NCBI RefSeq assembly: GCF_002021815.1
Contig: NZ_CP019952.1
Span: 589,001-653,000 of the forward strand
DNA: 64,000 bases
Direction: 5' to 3'
DNA from: Pseudomonas parafulva
Lineage (GTDB): Bacteria; Pseudomonadota; Gammaproteobacteria; Pseudomonadales; Pseudomonadaceae
The notes beneath the pieces were generated by a model. That model was given only the letters and a program-made list of their open reading frames with translations. It was not told the DNA's origin and did no database searches. Numbering within the stretch: the stretch's first letter is position 1; each line of letters begins with the position of its first letter. A program made the translations under genes and the position numbers. This document shows positions 1 through 10,200 of the stretch, piece after piece.

Positions 1-90
1 CCACATGGCGAACAGGCTCAGCCATCCGCCACCGGCGCGCCTGCGATCAGGGCGGGTGGTACGGGACTGGCGGTGTGGCGACGAGCGCAT
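1..90 (-). CDS. DUF2946-family protein, 5' part only
   Basis: Partial gene running off the left edge; only the first 30 codons are visible. The minus-strand frame from the ATG at 90 stays open to base 1 and reads as an Arg/Ser-rich start followed by GGWLSLFAMW, the start of a hydrophobic segment. This resembles the N-terminus of DUF2946 proteins, short membrane or exported proteins that accompany copper genes in Pseudomonas. It begins 20 bases after the PCuAC stop codon, so the two are probably co-transcribed. A GTG at 93 is an alternative start. The family call depends on context and on a short stretch of sequence. Confidence 0.6.
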   Translation of the reverse strand, partial: MRSSPHRQSRTTRPDRRRAGGGWLSLFAMW

Positions 91-109
91 CACGCCCTGT
101 CAGCGGCAG

Positions 110-589
110 TCAGTGCTGATGAGCCTGCGGCTGGCCAGTCGGCGGTGCTTTCTGCACAGCCACTTGCACGGTGATGGGGCCGGCTTTCTCGAAGCGAAGG
201 GTCAGCGGGAAGCGCTGGCCATCGGTCAGCAGGCTGCGATCCTTGGGCTGCATGAGCATCACATGGTAAGCGCTGGGTGCAAACACCAAATCCTTGCCTG
301 CGGGCACTACCACGTTTGGCACTTGCTGCATGCGCATGGCACCGGCCGCGCTCATGGCGTGCTCGTGCAACTGGGTGTCATCGCTGATGGGGGACTCGGC
401 GCTCAGCAGGCGGTCATCGGTGTTGCCATTGTTGTGCACCACGAAATACGCGGCGACGTTGGGGGCATTGGGCGGCAGCTGCAACGACCAGGGATGGGCG
501 ATATGCAGGTCGCCCACGGTGTATTCGTGAGCATGGGCGAAAGCGGCGGGCAGCAGGAGGGCGGCCACGGCAAGGGCGTGCTTGAGCAT
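110..589 (-). CDS. periplasmic copper chaperone, PCuAC (DUF461) family
   Basis: 159-residue exported copper-binding protein. PCuAC proteins carry Cu(I) in the periplasm, for example toward cytochrome oxidase or copper transport. The N-terminus (MLKHALAVAALLLPAAFAHA) is a typical cleavable signal peptide. The family metal site is visible as HEHAM and MRM near residues 75-88 and YHVMLM near residue 110. A His-rich tail (HQH) ends the protein. The frame extends upstream to 802, but the signal peptide fixes the start at 589. It lies between two DUF2946 genes on the same strand, which suggests a small copper operon, perhaps continuing to a copper receptor outside the window. Confidence 0.9.
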   Translation of the reverse strand: MLKHALAVAALLLPAAFAHAHEYTVGDLHIAHPWSLQLPPNAPNVAAYFVVHNNGNTDDRLLSAESPISDDTQLHEHAMSAAGAMRMQQVPNVVVPAGKDLVFAPSAYHVMLMQPKDRSLLTDGQRFPLTLRFEKAGPITVQVAVQKAPPTGQPQAHQH

Positions 590-636
590 GATGAATGTCC
601 CGATGGAATGAGGTTCAGGCAGGCGGCGTGAGACAC

Positions 637-1026
637 TCAGGCAAGCGGGGAGGCACGGGGGTTGAGCGCGGGCCTGAGCTGGCGCGGCGTAGGCGTGGGT
701 GGCGCATCCAGCGACAGTGGGCCGGCAAGACGTGCAGGCGAGGCATGCAGCTGTAACGCTTGTCCGCCCAATGGTAGTGGCGGCGCGGCACCCAGGCAGC
801 ACCAGCAGTGCATCGTGCTGGCGCTGTCATCGCTTTGCGGGCCCAGGTCGATCTTGGCCAGGGCCTGCACATCGACCTTGGCCTTGTTGGCCATGCTGGA
901 ACAGAACGCCCCCCATAGCAGTTGCTCTGCCGGGCCTTTGGGCGCAGCAGAGGACAACGGCATGGCCAGCAGGTTGAACAGCACCGCTAGGCAGGCTATC
1001 CAGGCAATGTGCCGACGTGGGGGCAT
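637..1026 (-). CDS. DUF2946-family exported protein
   Basis: 129-residue protein with an N-terminal hydrophobic segment (IAWIACLAVLFNLLAMPLSS) that is either a signal peptide or an anchor. It carries the conserved HCWCC cysteine motif near residue 73, a plausible metal site. DUF2946 proteins have no proven function; they co-occur with PCuAC chaperones and TonB copper receptors in Pseudomonas. The gene is first in the visible operon, 47 bases upstream of the PCuAC start. The 137 bases between it and the slipin gene hold no other gene. Copper-responsive expression is likely by context only. Confidence 0.8.
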   Translation of the reverse strand: MPPRRHIAWIACLAVLFNLLAMPLSSAAPKGPAEQLLWGAFCSSMANKAKVDVQALAKIDLGPQSDDSASTMHCWCCLGAAPPLPLGGQALQLHASPARLAGPLSLDAPPTPTPRQLRPALNPRASPLA

Positions 1027-1163
1027 GGAGAGATCCGGTCAGGAATCGTGGTGACTATTGTACGGCCGAGTATAAGCAAATTTGGCAGGGTGCGGTGACG
1101 TGACGCAGGTGGCGTGCCTGGCCGCTGGCTTCGCGATGCCTGGCACCGCGAAGCCGTTCAGGT

Positions 1164-2018
1164 TCAGGCCTTGTTGCGGCCCATCAGGCCGCGTACGGTT
1201 TCCTGCAGATCGGCCGGCAGTACCACCACCTTGGCGTTATTGCTGCTCGCCAGGTTTTCCATGGCCCCGACGTAGCGCTCACCGAGCAGGTACATGGCCG
1301 GGACGGTTTCGTTGCCGACCGCGTCCTTGACCAGCGAGATGGCCCGCGCCGAGGCTTCGGCCAGGCTGATCTGCGCCTCGGCATCCAGCCGCGCGGCCTG
1401 CAGGCGCGCTTCGGCTTCGAGTACTGCCGCCTGCTTGGCGCCTTCGGCACGGGTGACGTCGGCCTTGCGCTCCCGCTCGGCGGCCGCCTGGCGTTCCATG
1501 GCCAGTTGCATGTTCTGGGACGGCTTGATGTCCTGGATTTCCACCGAGCGCACGGTCACGCCCCAGTCCTCGGTCTGCTCGGACATGGCCTCGCGCAGGC
1601 GCGCCTTGATTTGCTCGCGGCTGGAAAGGGCTTCGTCCAGGTCCATGGCGCCGACGATGGCGCGCAGGGACGTCATGGTCAGGCTGGTGACGGCAAAGGC
1701 GTAGTCCTGCACGCCATAAGACGCCTTCTGCGGGTCAACGACCTTGGCAAAGCACAGGGCGTTGGCGACGATGACGGCGTTGTCGCGGGTGATGATTTCC
1801 TGTTCCTGCACATCGAGGATGATGTCCTTGGTCGGCAGGCGATAGGCAACCACGTCCATGTAGGGGATGACGACGTTGAGGCCAGGCTTGAGGGTGGTGT
1901 GGTAGCGGCCCAGGCGCTCGACGATCCATTCCTCACCCTGGGGGACGATGCGTACCCCCTTGAACACGGTGATCAGGACGAACAGGGCGATGGCGCCGAC
2001 GACGATGAGGCTGGTCAT
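1164..2018 (-). CDS. slipin / SPFH (band 7) membrane protein
   Basis: 284-residue stomatin-type protein. One N-terminal membrane segment (residues about 3-20) is followed by the SPFH domain, beginning IVPQGEEWIVERLGRY, and an Ala/Glu-rich coiled coil (AAAERERKADVTRAEGA). Such proteins form oligomers in membrane microdomains and usually pair with an NfeD partner, encoded here 25 bases upstream on the same strand. Residues from about 235, with GLMGRNKA at the end, are the usual short slipin tail. The physiological role of slipin-NfeD pairs in Pseudomonas is unsettled; membrane quality control is the usual proposal. Confidence 0.93.
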   Translation of the reverse strand: MTSLIVVGAIALFVLITVFKGVRIVPQGEEWIVERLGRYHTTLKPGLNVVIPYMDVVAYRLPTKDIILDVQEQEIITRDNAVIVANALCFAKVVDPQKASYGVQDYAFAVTSLTMTSLRAIVGAMDLDEALSSREQIKARLREAMSEQTEDWGVTVRSVEIQDIKPSQNMQLAMERQAAAERERKADVTRAEGAKQAAVLEAEARLQAARLDAEAQISLAEASARAISLVKDAVGNETVPAMYLLGERYVGAMENLASSNNAKVVVLPADLQETVRGLMGRNKA

Positions 2019-2043
2019 GATGGCAAATTCCTTTTTTACGGAT

Positions 2044-2481
2044 TCAGGCCCGGATGACGCGGGCGGTATTTCCTTCGACGGCGATCAGGCGTACCCGCTC
2101 GCCGGCCGGGATGGTGGTATCGGCAATGCAGGTCCACTCCTCATTGCCCAGTACGGGCTTCTGGAAGCGCACCCGGCCTTTCTGGAATTCGGACACACCT
2201 GTGGTCAGCAAGCCGACCTCGCCGATCACGCTGGCGGCGGTCCAGCGCTCATCCGGCTGCTTACGGCGAAACACCTTGAACCACAGCAGGGTAGTCAGCG
2301 ATGAAAGCACGACCCAGAGCAACCCTTGCATGTCCAGCTCCAGGCCTGGAAACGCCAGGGAGGCCAAGGCCACCAGCACGGCACCGATACCGAACCAGAG
2401 GATGAAGAACGTGGGCAAGACCAGTTCGAGCAACATCAGCGCGATGCCGAACACCAACCAGATCCACCATTGCAGTTCCAT
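2044..2481 (-). CDS. NfeD-family membrane protein
   Basis: 145-residue short-form NfeD protein. Hydrophobic N-terminal segments (WWIWLVFGIALMLLELVLPT onward, then GIGAVLVALASLAF and LLWVVLSSLTTLLWF) are followed by a C-terminal OB-fold region (residues about 85-145). Short NfeD proteins lack the ClpP-like protease domain and pair with slipins, as the downstream gene suggests. The start at 2481 (MELQWWIW) was chosen because the hydrophobic N-terminus begins there; the frame runs back to 2586, but those extra residues are not membrane-like. Confidence 0.9.
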   Translation of the reverse strand: MELQWWIWLVFGIALMLLELVLPTFFILWFGIGAVLVALASLAFPGLELDMQGLLWVVLSSLTTLLWFKVFRRKQPDERWTAASVIGEVGLLTTGVSEFQKGRVRFQKPVLGNEEWTCIADTTIPAGERVRLIAVEGNTARVIRA

Positions 2482-2618
2482 ATCAGGCACGTCTTCCGAG
2501 GGGGGGCGCCCGAGTTTAAGGCAGGACTGCGACACATGGCCACTTGCAGGCGCTCGGAAAATGCCCAAAGGGGTGTAGGAGCTCAACCCCCCCTAGGCGC
2601 TATGCAAGGGGGCTTTCG

Positions 2619-3341
2619 TCACATAGCGAACAAAGCCGCCACCAGTTCCGGCAGGGCATGGAACGTCCGATCGGCAATCGGCAATGTCGGTCGCTTGAGA
2701 ATGAACACCGGCAGGCCTAGCTCACGGGCTACTTCCAGCTTGGGTTCGGTGGCGACGCTGCCGCTGTTCTTGCTGACCAGAACGTCGATGCGCCGGTCGG
2801 TGAACAGCGCACGCTCCTGGTCCAGGTCGAAAGGCCCGCGAGCACCGATCACCTCGCAGCGCGCATTGCCAGGACAGGCCTGCAGGGCGCGCAATGTCCA
2901 GAACTGGCCATCCGGGATGGCGTCCAGGTGCTGCAGGGGTTCCCGGCCCAGGGTGAACAGCGGTCGGGCATAGGGCCCAATGCCCTGCATCAGCGCCGGC
3001 CAGTCTTCGACTTCGCGCCAGTCATCCCCCGCCTGTGCCTGCCAGGCCGGACGGTGCAGGGCCCAGCAAGGGATCCCGACACGCTGCGCGGCGCTGGCCG
3101 CGTTGGCGCTGATACGGGCGGCGTAGGGGTGGGTGGCATCGACCAGCAGCGTGATGCCGTTTTCATAAAGGTACTGGGCCAGCCCAGCGGCCCCCCCGAA
3201 GCCGCCCACGCGTACCTGGCACTGCAGGTCGTCGGGCACCCGGCCGACGCCGGCCAGGCTGTAGATGTGGTCCGGGCCCAGCAGGCGTGCGATGGCCAGC
3301 GCCTCGGTAATGCCGCCGAGCAGCAGAATGCGCGCCTTCAT
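2619..3341 (-). CDS. cobK: precorrin-6A reductase
   Basis: 240-residue CobK/CbiJ-family enzyme that uses NADPH to reduce precorrin-6A to dihydroprecorrin-6 in cobalamin synthesis. The N-terminal [17 protein letters not shown] nucleotide-binding loop and the internal [14 protein letters not shown] motif are characteristic. Its ATG overlaps the stop codon of cbiD by four bases (ATGA), the mark of translational coupling. It is the last gene of the minus-strand cobL-cbiD-cobK operon. Confidence 0.93.
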   Translation of the reverse strand: MKARILLLGGITEALAIARLLGPDHIYSLAGVGRVPDDLQCQVRVGGFGGAAGLAQYLYENGITLLVDATHPYAARISANAASAAQRVGIPCWALHRPAWQAQAGDDWREVEDWPALMQGIGPYARPLFTLGREPLQHLDAIPDGQFWTLRALQACPGNARCEVIGARGPFDLDQERALFTDRRIDVLVSKNSGSVATEPKLEVARELGLPVFILKRPTLPIADRTFHALPELVAALFAM

Positions 3342-4432
3342 GGCTGGCCCGCTCGACCGACGATGCCGCCCTGGCGGTCGATGGCGACCACCTCGACGTT
3401 CACTTGGGCAGGCACGACGCTGCGGGCGAAGGCCAGGGCATGCTGGCACACGGCATCGCCCAATTGGACACCGGCGCTGTGGGCCAACGCCAGGGCCTGC
3501 TGGCTGGTGTTGGCGGCCACGATGGCAGCCTGAAGCGCCGGATCGGCCCCGCCTGCTGCGGCCCAGCCCGCCAATTGCGGCAGGTCGATGCTCGAATGAC
3601 GGCTGTGCAGGTCCATGTGCCCGGCGGCCAGCTTGCTGATCTTGCCGAAGCCCCCGCACAGGGTCAGGCGTGAAACCGGCACCTTGCGCAGGTGCTTGAG
3701 CACCGCCCCAACGAAGTCGCCCATCTCGATCAGGGCGATTTCCGGCAGCCCGTAGACACGGCGCATGGTGTCCTCGCTGGCGTTGCCGGTGCACGCGGCA
3801 ATGTGGGTGTAGCCGTTGGTGTGCGCCACGTCGATACCTTGATGAATGGAGGCAATGTAGGCTGCGCAGGAGAAGGGGCGCACAATACCGCTGGTGCCCA
3901 GGATCGACAGGCCGCCGAGGATGCCCAGGCGTGGGTTCATGGTCTTGAGCGCCAAGGCTTCACCGTCCCGCACGTTGAGGGTGACCTCGAACCCGCCGGT
4001 GTAGCCGCATTCGACGGCCAGGCCCTGCAGGTGGTCCGTGATCATACGCCGTGGCACCGGGTTGATGGCCGGCTCGCCCACGGCCAGTACCAGCCCAGGC
4101 CGGGTCACAGTGCCCACGCCTGTGCCTGCGACGAAGTGCACACCGGCCTGGGCACGCAGGCGCACCTGGCTGTACAGCAGTGCTCCATGGGTCACGTCCG
4201 GGTCGTCGCCAGCGTCCTTGAGCGTGCCTGCTTCGGCGTAATCGTCGACCAGACGGCAGAACTCCAGGCGCATCTGCACCACCTTGCCCTTGGGCAGGGT
4301 GATGCTCACTGCGTCGCTGTCTGCACCGGTGAGCAGCAGACGCGCTGCCGCCAGGCTGGTCGCGGTGGCGCAACTGCCAGTGGTCAGGCCACTGCGCAGC
4401 GGGGCGGCCTGTTCGCGGGTTTCTTCACGCAT
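3338..4432 (-). CDS. cbiD: cobalt-precorrin-5B (C1)-methyltransferase
   Basis: 364-residue CbiD, which adds the C-1 methyl group with loss of the C-20 fragment during corrin synthesis. The N-terminal [19 protein letters not shown] and the later [19 protein letters not shown] are hallmarks. In Pseudomonas CbiD is thought to replace CobF of the aerobic pathway, which fits the lack of a cobF among these genes. The start at 4432 (MREETREQ) overlaps the cobL stop by eight bases. Reading back to 4516 would need an unusual Pro/Arg-rich extension. Confidence 0.94.
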   Translation of the reverse strand: MREETREQAAPLRSGLTTGSCATATSLAAARLLLTGADSDAVSITLPKGKVVQMRLEFCRLVDDYAEAGTLKDAGDDPDVTHGALLYSQVRLRAQAGVHFVAGTGVGTVTRPGLVLAVGEPAINPVPRRMITDHLQGLAVECGYTGGFEVTLNVRDGEALALKTMNPRLGILGGLSILGTSGIVRPFSCAAYIASIHQGIDVAHTNGYTHIAACTGNASEDTMRRVYGLPEIALIEMGDFVGAVLKHLRKVPVSRLTLCGGFGKISKLAAGHMDLHSRHSSIDLPQLAGWAAAGGADPALQAAIVAANTSQQALALAHSAGVQLGDAVCQHALAFARSVVPAQVNVEVVAIDRQGGIVGRAGQP

Positions 4433-5636
4433 CGGCCGGCTTGACCACGTCGAGCAAGGTGATGGGCAGCGCCTGGCGCCAGGTATCGAACGCACCCAAG
4501 GGCTGGGCATGGGCAACGTGAATGCGCGTCAGTTCGCCACCGTGCTGCGCCTTGAAGTGGGCCAGGGCCAGTTCGCTTTGCACCGTCACGGCGTTGGCCA
4601 CCAGCCGACCGCCTGGGCGCAGGCTGGACCAGCAATGCGCCAGTACCCCTGGACGGGTGACCCCGCCACCAATGAACACCGCATGCGGCGGTTCCAACCC
4701 TTCCAGTGCCATGGGGGCCTTGCCGCGCACCAGGTGCAGGCCAGGTACGCCCAAGGCATCGCGGTTGTACTCGATCAACCCCTGACGGCCCTCGTCGGCC
4801 TCGATGGCCACGGCGCGGCATGCCGGGTGTGCACGCATCCATTCGATGCCGATCGAGCCGCAGCCCGCGCCCACGTCCCAGAGCAGCTGCCCGGGCTCGG
4901 GGGCCAGCCGGCCCAGGGTGATGGCGCGCACATCGCGCTTGGTCAGTTGGCCGTCGTGCCGGTAGGCGTCATCGGGCAGGCCTGCCAGGCGGTGCAGGCG
5001 AGGCGCTTCGGGCGCTGCCACGCATTCGATGGCCACCAGGTTGAGCGCAGCCGTTTGCCCGTGCTGCCACGTGGATGCCTGCCCGTGCAACTGGCCCTGG
5101 GCCTCGCCCCCCAGGTGTTCGAAGACCCATAGACGGCTGGGGCCGAAGCCCCGTTCGCGCAACAATGCGGCAATGGCCGCCGGGCTATCTCCATCATTGC
5201 TCAGTACCAGCAGGCGCAGGCCGCCATGCAGGTGCGCGTTGAGTGCGGCCAGGGGCCTTGCCACCAGCGACACCACCTGCACGTCTTGCAGCGCCCACCC
5301 CAGGCGCGCAGCAGCCAGGGCGCACGAGGAGGGCATCGACAGCACCTGCATTTCGTCGGCAGGCACCTGGCGCGCCAGGCTGGCGCCCACCCCATAGAAC
5401 ATCGGGTCGCCACTGGCCAGCACGCACACAGGCGAGCCGCGCAGCGCCAGTACTGGCGCTAGCGAGAAAGGGCTCGGCCAGTGCAGCCGTTCGCCGGTCA
5501 CGCAACGTGGCAGCAGGGCCAGCTGGCGAGGGCTGCCGAAAATCCGTGTCCCACTGAGCAGCGCTCGGCGAGCCTGTTTGCCCAGACCGCTGAAACCGTC
5601 TTCGCCGATGCCTACTACTGTGAGCCAGGGTGCCAT
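4425..5636 (-). CDS. cobL: precorrin-6Y C5,15-methyltransferase (decarboxylating)
   Basis: 403-residue two-domain enzyme. The CbiE-like tetrapyrrole methylase occupies residues about 1-205 ([27 protein letters not shown]). The CbiT-like domain follows with an S-adenosylmethionine motif, [17 protein letters not shown], near residue 250. Together they methylate C-5 and C-15 and decarboxylate the C-12 side chain of precorrin-6B. It is first in the minus-strand operon. The 157 bases to the divergent cobG form the shared control region. The start at 5636 is where homology to the methylase fold begins. Confidence 0.94.
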   Translation of the reverse strand: MAPWLTVVGIGEDGFSGLGKQARRALLSGTRIFGSPRQLALLPRCVTGERLHWPSPFSLAPVLALRGSPVCVLASGDPMFYGVGASLARQVPADEMQVLSMPSSCALAAARLGWALQDVQVVSLVARPLAALNAHLHGGLRLLVLSNDGDSPAAIAALLRERGFGPSRLWVFEHLGGEAQGQLHGQASTWQHGQTAALNLVAIECVAAPEAPRLHRLAGLPDDAYRHDGQLTKRDVRAITLGRLAPEPGQLLWDVGAGCGSIGIEWMRAHPACRAVAIEADEGRQGLIEYNRDALGVPGLHLVRGKAPMALEGLEPPHAVFIGGGVTRPGVLAHCWSSLRPGGRLVANAVTVQSELALAHFKAQHGGELTRIHVAHAQPLGAFDTWRQALPITLLDVVKPADA

Positions 5637-5793
5637 TGATACCTCTAGAGTTCGTGCGTGTGCAGCACGCCCAATTGTGCCTTTACCCGAAAGATGCTCG
5701 ACCACCGGCTTTTCATGCGGGCGGCCAAAGCAGGCATAATACCGCGCCTTCTCCACTCAAGCGCAGTTTCACGGATTGCCGGATACCTCAGCG

Positions 5794-7107
5794 ATGCCAC
5801 CTCACGCTTCCTACAGTTCGCCTCGCCCCTCGGCTTGTCCGGGGTTGTGGCGTATCGTCAGCGCCCTGGATGGCGGCATTTGCCGGATCAAACTGCCGGG
5901 CGGGGTGTTGCTGGCCCAGCAGGCCGAGGCCGTCGCCAGCGCTGCCGAGCGCTTCGCAGGGGGGGTGATCGAGGCCACCAACCGGGGCAATCTGCAAATC
6001 CGTGGCGTCGGCCCTGATCACCAGGGCCTGGTGGCGGCGCTGCTTGCAGCTGGGCTGGGCCCGCGTGAAGCAGCCGGCGACGATGTTCGTAACCTGATGC
6101 TCAGCCCACTGGCCGGGCTTGACCCGGCGATGGTGCTGGACGTCAGGCCGCTGGGGGGGCAAATCCTCGACCTGCTCGAGGGCACGCCACGCTTTCACGC
6201 GTTATCGGCCAAGTTCGCCCTTCAGCTCGATGCCGGTGAACGCCTGGCCATGCTCGATCACCCGCACGACCTGTGGCTTTCGGTGCTTGAGCTTGAGCAG
6301 CAGCCCTGGCTCGCATTCGGCCTGGCCGGCAGCCTTGGGGAGAGTGACGTACTGGGTGCGGTGCCGTTCAGCCAGGGCTTGACCTTGGTACGCGCCATGC
6401 TCGAACGCTTTCTGGACCTGGCCACCCCAACCCAGTCGCGCATGCGGCATGTGCTGCAGACCTGCACGGCTGCAGACTTCATCGATGGGCTTGGCGTGGC
6501 GTTGCGCCAAGACCCCGCCGTGCTGGGTTGGCGCCGGCCGGTTCGCCCAGTGACGTGGCTTGGGGCACTGCCTCAGCGGCGTGGGGTTGCGCTTGGCGTG
6601 GCACCGCCACTGGGGCGGCTCACCCCGGCCATGCTGCGTGAAGCGGCGCGTGTCGCGCGTGAACAGGGCGACAGCAGCCTGCGGGTGACCCCCTGGCAGA
6701 GCCTGGTGCTGCCCAACCTGGCGTCCGGCGGCATCGACCAGGCGCAGCACAGCCTGATGACGGTCGGGCTGCTCTGCCACGCGGCCGAGCCCTTGGCGCG
6801 TATCAGCGCCTGCACCGGCGCCAGCGGCTGTGCCAAGGCCTTGAGCGAGACGAAGGCCGACGCCGTGGCACTGGCCGCATTACTGGGGCCCGGAGCGCCT
6901 GCCAGCGTGCATCTTACTGGCTGCCCCCGGTCCTGTGCCCTGGCCCACACCGCCCCGGCCACACTGCTGGCCCGCGCGCCCGGGCACTACGATCTTTACC
7001 AGCGTGACCCCCGCCTGCCGGGGTTCGGCGCCCTGCGCGCCACTGACATTACCTTGAATGAAGCAGGCGCCATGCTCGACCTGCCGACGGAGCACCTTGA
7101 TGATTGA
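5794..7107 (+). CDS. cobG: precorrin-3B synthase
   Basis: 437-residue sirohaem/4Fe-4S protein of the nitrite/sulfite reductase fold. CobG uses oxygen to convert precorrin-3A to precorrin-3B, the step that defines the aerobic cobalamin route. The iron-sulfur ligands are visible in the C-terminal half as CTGASGC and, about 37 residues later, GCPRSCA. The ATG at 5794 was preferred to a TTG at 5776. The gene overlaps cobH by eight bases and heads the plus-strand operon cobG-cobH-cobI-cobJ. Confidence 0.92.
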   Translation: MPPHASYSSPRPSACPGLWRIVSALDGGICRIKLPGGVLLAQQAEAVASAAERFAGGVIEATNRGNLQIRGVGPDHQGLVAALLAAGLGPREAAGDDVRNLMLSPLAGLDPAMVLDVRPLGGQILDLLEGTPRFHALSAKFALQLDAGERLAMLDHPHDLWLSVLELEQQPWLAFGLAGSLGESDVLGAVPFSQGLTLVRAMLERFLDLATPTQSRMRHVLQTCTAADFIDGLGVALRQDPAVLGWRRPVRPVTWLGALPQRRGVALGVAPPLGRLTPAMLREAARVAREQGDSSLRVTPWQSLVLPNLASGGIDQAQHSLMTVGLLCHAAEPLARISACTGASGCAKALSETKADAVALAALLGPGAPASVHLTGCPRSCALAHTAPATLLARAPGHYDLYQRDPRLPGFGALRATDITLNEAGAMLDLPTEHLDD

Positions 7108-7726
7108 CTACATCCGCGATGGTCAGGAGATCTATCGCAATTCCTTCCGGATCATTCGTGAGGAAGCCCGACTTGAGCGGATTCCCGCAGACCTCGAAAA
7201 GCTTGCGGTACGCGTGATCCATGCCTGCGGCATGGTCGATGCGATCGATGGTCTGCAATTCTCCGAGGGCGCCGGCCAGGCCGGCCGTCAGGCCCTGCTG
7301 CGTGGCGCGCCGATCCTGTGCGATGCGCACATGGTCGCCGAAGGCATCACCCGGGCACGGCTGCCAGCGAACAACCCGGTCATCTGCACCTTGCGCGACC
7401 CGAGCGTACCGGACCTGGCCAAGGCCGCTGGCAATACCCGCTCCGCCGTTGCCCTGGAGCTGTGGCGCCCCCACCTGGAAGGCAGCGTAGTGGTGATCGG
7501 CAACGCGCCGACGGCGTTGTTCTACCTGCTGGAAATGCTCGACGCCGGTGCGCCGCGCCCAGCGCTCATCCTGGGGTTCCCCGTCGGCTTCGTTGGCGCT
7601 GCCGAATCCAAGGCCATGCTGGCGGCCGACAGCCGTGGCGTGCCCTTCGTGATCATGCAGGGGCGGCTGGGCGGTAGCGCCATGGCCGCCGCGGCCGTGA
7701 ACGCCCTGGCCACGGAGGTGGAATGA
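7100..7726 (+). CDS. cobH: precorrin-8X methylmutase
   Basis: 208-residue CobH/CbiC enzyme that moves a methyl group from C-11 to C-12 to form hydrogenobyrinic acid. The N-terminal region ([15 protein letters not shown]), the [10 protein letters not shown] motif containing the catalytic His, and [16 protein letters not shown] are family signatures. The start overlaps the end of cobG and the stop overlaps the start of cobI, so translation is probably coupled. Confidence 0.95.
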   Translation: MIDYIRDGQEIYRNSFRIIREEARLERIPADLEKLAVRVIHACGMVDAIDGLQFSEGAGQAGRQALLRGAPILCDAHMVAEGITRARLPANNPVICTLRDPSVPDLAKAAGNTRSAVALELWRPHLEGSVVVIGNAPTALFYLLEMLDAGAPRPALILGFPVGFVGAAESKAMLAADSRGVPFVIMQGRLGGSAMAAAAVNALATEVE

Positions 7727-8457
7727 TGGCCCCGCGCGGACGCCTGATCGGCCTTGGCGTAGGGCCGGGCGACCCTGAACTGATCACGCTCAAGGCCCTG
7801 CGCCTGCTGCGCGAGTCGCCGGTGGTCGGCTACTTTGTCGCCAAGGGCAAGCGCGGTAACGCATTCGGCATCATCGAAGCGCACTTGCAACCCGAGCAGA
7901 CGCTACTACCGCTGGTCTATCCGGTGACTACCGAAGCCTTGCCCGCGCCCCTGTCCTACGAGCAGGTGATCAGCGACTTCTACGACGAAGCCAGCGTCCA
8001 GGTGGCCGAACACCTGGACGCAGGGCGTGACGTGGCGGTGATCTGCGAGGGTGACCCGTTCTTCTATGGCTCCTACATGTACCTGCACGACCGCCTGGCC
8101 CAGCGCTATGAAGCGCAGGTGATTCCTGGCGTGTGCTCCATGCTCGGTGGGGCCTCGGTGCTGGGTGCACCGCTGGTCTATCGCAACCAGAGCCTTTCGG
8201 TGCTCTCTGGCGTCTTGCCGGCCGAAGACCTCAAGCGCCGCCTGGCCGACGCCGATGCGGCCGTCATCATGAAACTGGGGCGCAATTTTCCCAAGGTGCG
8301 GCAGGTGCTCGGTGAGCTGGGCCTGCACGAGCGTGCGCTGTATGTGGAACGCGCCACCATGGCCAACCAGAAAATCGTACCGCTGGACCAGGTCGACCCG
8401 CAGTCCTCGCCTTACTTTTCGCTGATCATCGTGCCGGGGGAAAAATGGCAGGGCTGA
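7723..8457 (+). CDS. cobI: precorrin-2 C20-methyltransferase
   Basis: 244-residue tetrapyrrole methylase that methylates precorrin-2 at C-20 using S-adenosylmethionine. Seen directly are the glycine-rich start ([19 protein letters not shown]), [16 protein letters not shown] in the middle and [10 protein letters not shown]. It overlaps cobH by four bases and cobJ by thirteen. Two ATG codons occur at the start (7723 and 7726); the first is used here. Confidence 0.95.
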   Translation: MMAPRGRLIGLGVGPGDPELITLKALRLLRESPVVGYFVAKGKRGNAFGIIEAHLQPEQTLLPLVYPVTTEALPAPLSYEQVISDFYDEASVQVAEHLDAGRDVAVICEGDPFFYGSYMYLHDRLAQRYEAQVIPGVCSMLGGASVLGAPLVYRNQSLSVLSGVLPAEDLKRRLADADAAVIMKLGRNFPKVRQVLGELGLHERALYVERATMANQKIVPLDQVDPQSSPYFSLIIVPGEKWQG

Positions 8458-10142
8458 ACACGCAGGTGGCACCGGCCATCGTCATCCTGGGGCAAGGCAG
8501 TCTGACCACCGCCCGTTGCCTTCAACAGATCTACGCCCAAGCCACAATTTACGGCCTGCAAGGGCGCGTCCAGGGGGCAGACCAGGATTACAGCACTTTT
8601 GGCGATCTGCTGCGCAGCCTTTACCAGCGTGGTACGCCGATCATCGCCTTGTGCGCCGCGGGGATCGTGATCCGCAGCCTGGCCAGCCTGTTGGGCGAGA
8701 AAGGCAGCGAGCCGCCTGTGCTTGCCGTGGCAGAAGACGGCAGTGCCGTGGTGCCCCTGCTCGGTGGCCTCAGTGGCGTCAACCAGATGGCACGCGACAT
8801 CGCCGCTGCGCTGGGTGTTGCAGCGGCCATCACCACCAGCGGCGAGTTGCGCTTTGGTACGTGCCTGCTCAATCCGCCCCAGGGTTACGCCTTGGCGGAT
8901 CTGGAACAAGGCAAGCGTTTCGTGTCCGACCTGCTGGCTGGAGAGCCGGTTCGCATCGAGGGTCAAGCACCGTGGCTGGCGCAGGCTCAGTTGCCTGCCA
9001 GTGATGCCGCGCAGCGCACCATCCATGTGGGCCATTTGGCGCGCCCCGCCAGCCGAGACGAGCTGTTGATCCACCCCCGCTCCGTCGTGGTCGGTCTCGC
9101 CAGCGGCGATCTGCAGACGATTCGTGACGCGCTGCAGCAGGCCGGTATTGCGCAGGCATCGCTGGCCTGCGTGCTGGCCGATGAGCGGGCCATGACGGAC
9201 ACCCGGTTGCATGCCGCCGCGCAGGCGCTGGGTGTCGAATTGCGCTTTGCGGCAAGGCCCGACGATGTGGCTGGCATGGTGGGCGCTGCACTGCCCGAGG
9301 CGCGGTTGCAGTGCCAGGGTGAGGTGGTCATCGCCGTGGCACCTGCGCCGGTCGAGGTGACTCAGATTGGCCGTCGCCGTGGACGGCTGGCCGTCATCGG
9401 TCTGGGACCCGGTGCAGCGGAGCTGATGGTGCCAGCGGTCAAGGCTGAGCTGGCACGGGCCGAGGATGTGCTCGGCTACGAAACCTACGTACGAATGGCA
9501 GGCCCATTCCGGGACGATCAGGTGCTGCACTGCACCGACAACCGTGAGGAGATGCAGCGCGCCCGCCACGCATTCGAACTGGCCGCGCGGGGCCGTTCGG
9601 TGGTGGTGGTGTCATCGGGCGACCCAGGTGTATTCGCCATGGCCGCTGCGGTCCTTGAGGCTTTGCACGAGTCCACGAATCCTGACTGGCACGCTGTCGA
9701 TCTGGAGATACTGCCTGGCGTATCGGCCTCGCTGGCAACGGCTGCACAGGCTGGCGCGCCGCTGGGGCATGACTTCTGTGTCATGTCGCTGTCGGACAAT
9801 CTCAAACCCTGGTCGATCATCGAAAAACGGCTGGACCTCGCTGCCCAGGCCGATCTGGTGCTGGCCTTCTACAACCCGATTTCCAAAGCACGTCCTCACC
9901 AACTGGGGACCGCGCTGGACGTCGTGCGCCGGCACCGTGGTGCTGATACACCTGTAGTCCTTGGCCGTGACATTGGTAGGCCGGGGCAGACTTTGCGCGT
10001 CGTCTCTTTGGCCCAACTGGTGCCAGAAATGGTCGATATGCGCACCATGGTGCTGGTGGGCTCATCGACCACGTGCACCTTCGAGCGCCCGGACGGCGGG
10101 CAGTGGGTCTACACGCCGCGGTGGTATGGCGCAAAGCCCTGA
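8445..10142 (+). CDS. cobJ: CbiG-like/precorrin-3B C17-methyltransferase fusion
   Basis: 565-residue fusion. Residues about 1-305 resemble CbiG/CobE (for example [18 protein letters not shown] and [18 protein letters not shown]), linked to cobalt-precorrin-5A lactone opening or to CobE. Residues about 310-565 are CobJ, a SAM-dependent methylase that contracts the ring at C-17 ([29 protein letters not shown]). CobJ alone is about 250 residues, so the length itself shows the fusion. Same strand as cobI with a 13-base overlap. It is the last recognisable gene of the operon; the next gene begins 115 bases on. Confidence 0.92.
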   Translation: MAGLNTQVAPAIVILGQGSLTTARCLQQIYAQATIYGLQGRVQGADQDYSTFGDLLRSLYQRGTPIIALCAAGIVIRSLASLLGEKGSEPPVLAVAEDGSAVVPLLGGLSGVNQMARDIAAALGVAAAITTSGELRFGTCLLNPPQGYALADLEQGKRFVSDLLAGEPVRIEGQAPWLAQAQLPASDAAQRTIHVGHLARPASRDELLIHPRSVVVGLASGDLQTIRDALQQAGIAQASLACVLADERAMTDTRLHAAAQALGVELRFAARPDDVAGMVGAALPEARLQCQGEVVIAVAPAPVEVTQIGRRRGRLAVIGLGPGAAELMVPAVKAELARAEDVLGYETYVRMAGPFRDDQVLHCTDNREEMQRARHAFELAARGRSVVVVSSGDPGVFAMAAAVLEALHESTNPDWHAVDLEILPGVSASLATAAQAGAPLGHDFCVMSLSDNLKPWSIIEKRLDLAAQADLVLAFYNPISKARPHQLGTALDVVRRHRGADTPVVLGRDIGRPGQTLRVVSLAQLVPEMVDMRTMVLVGSSTTCTFERPDGGQWVYTPRWYGAKP

Positions 10143-10200
10143 AGTACGGAAGCTCGATCAGAGGGGAAGCGTTTCGAGGCAGGATGAGCAGCGTCGAGCA

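Noticed and set aside
5..631. 208-codon plus-strand frame
   Set aside because: Opposite the PCuAC and DUF2946 genes; no motif and no ribosome-binding site.
5637..5793. Cobalamin riboswitch between cobL and cobG
   Set aside because: The gap is only 157 bases and no B12-box-like sequence was seen.
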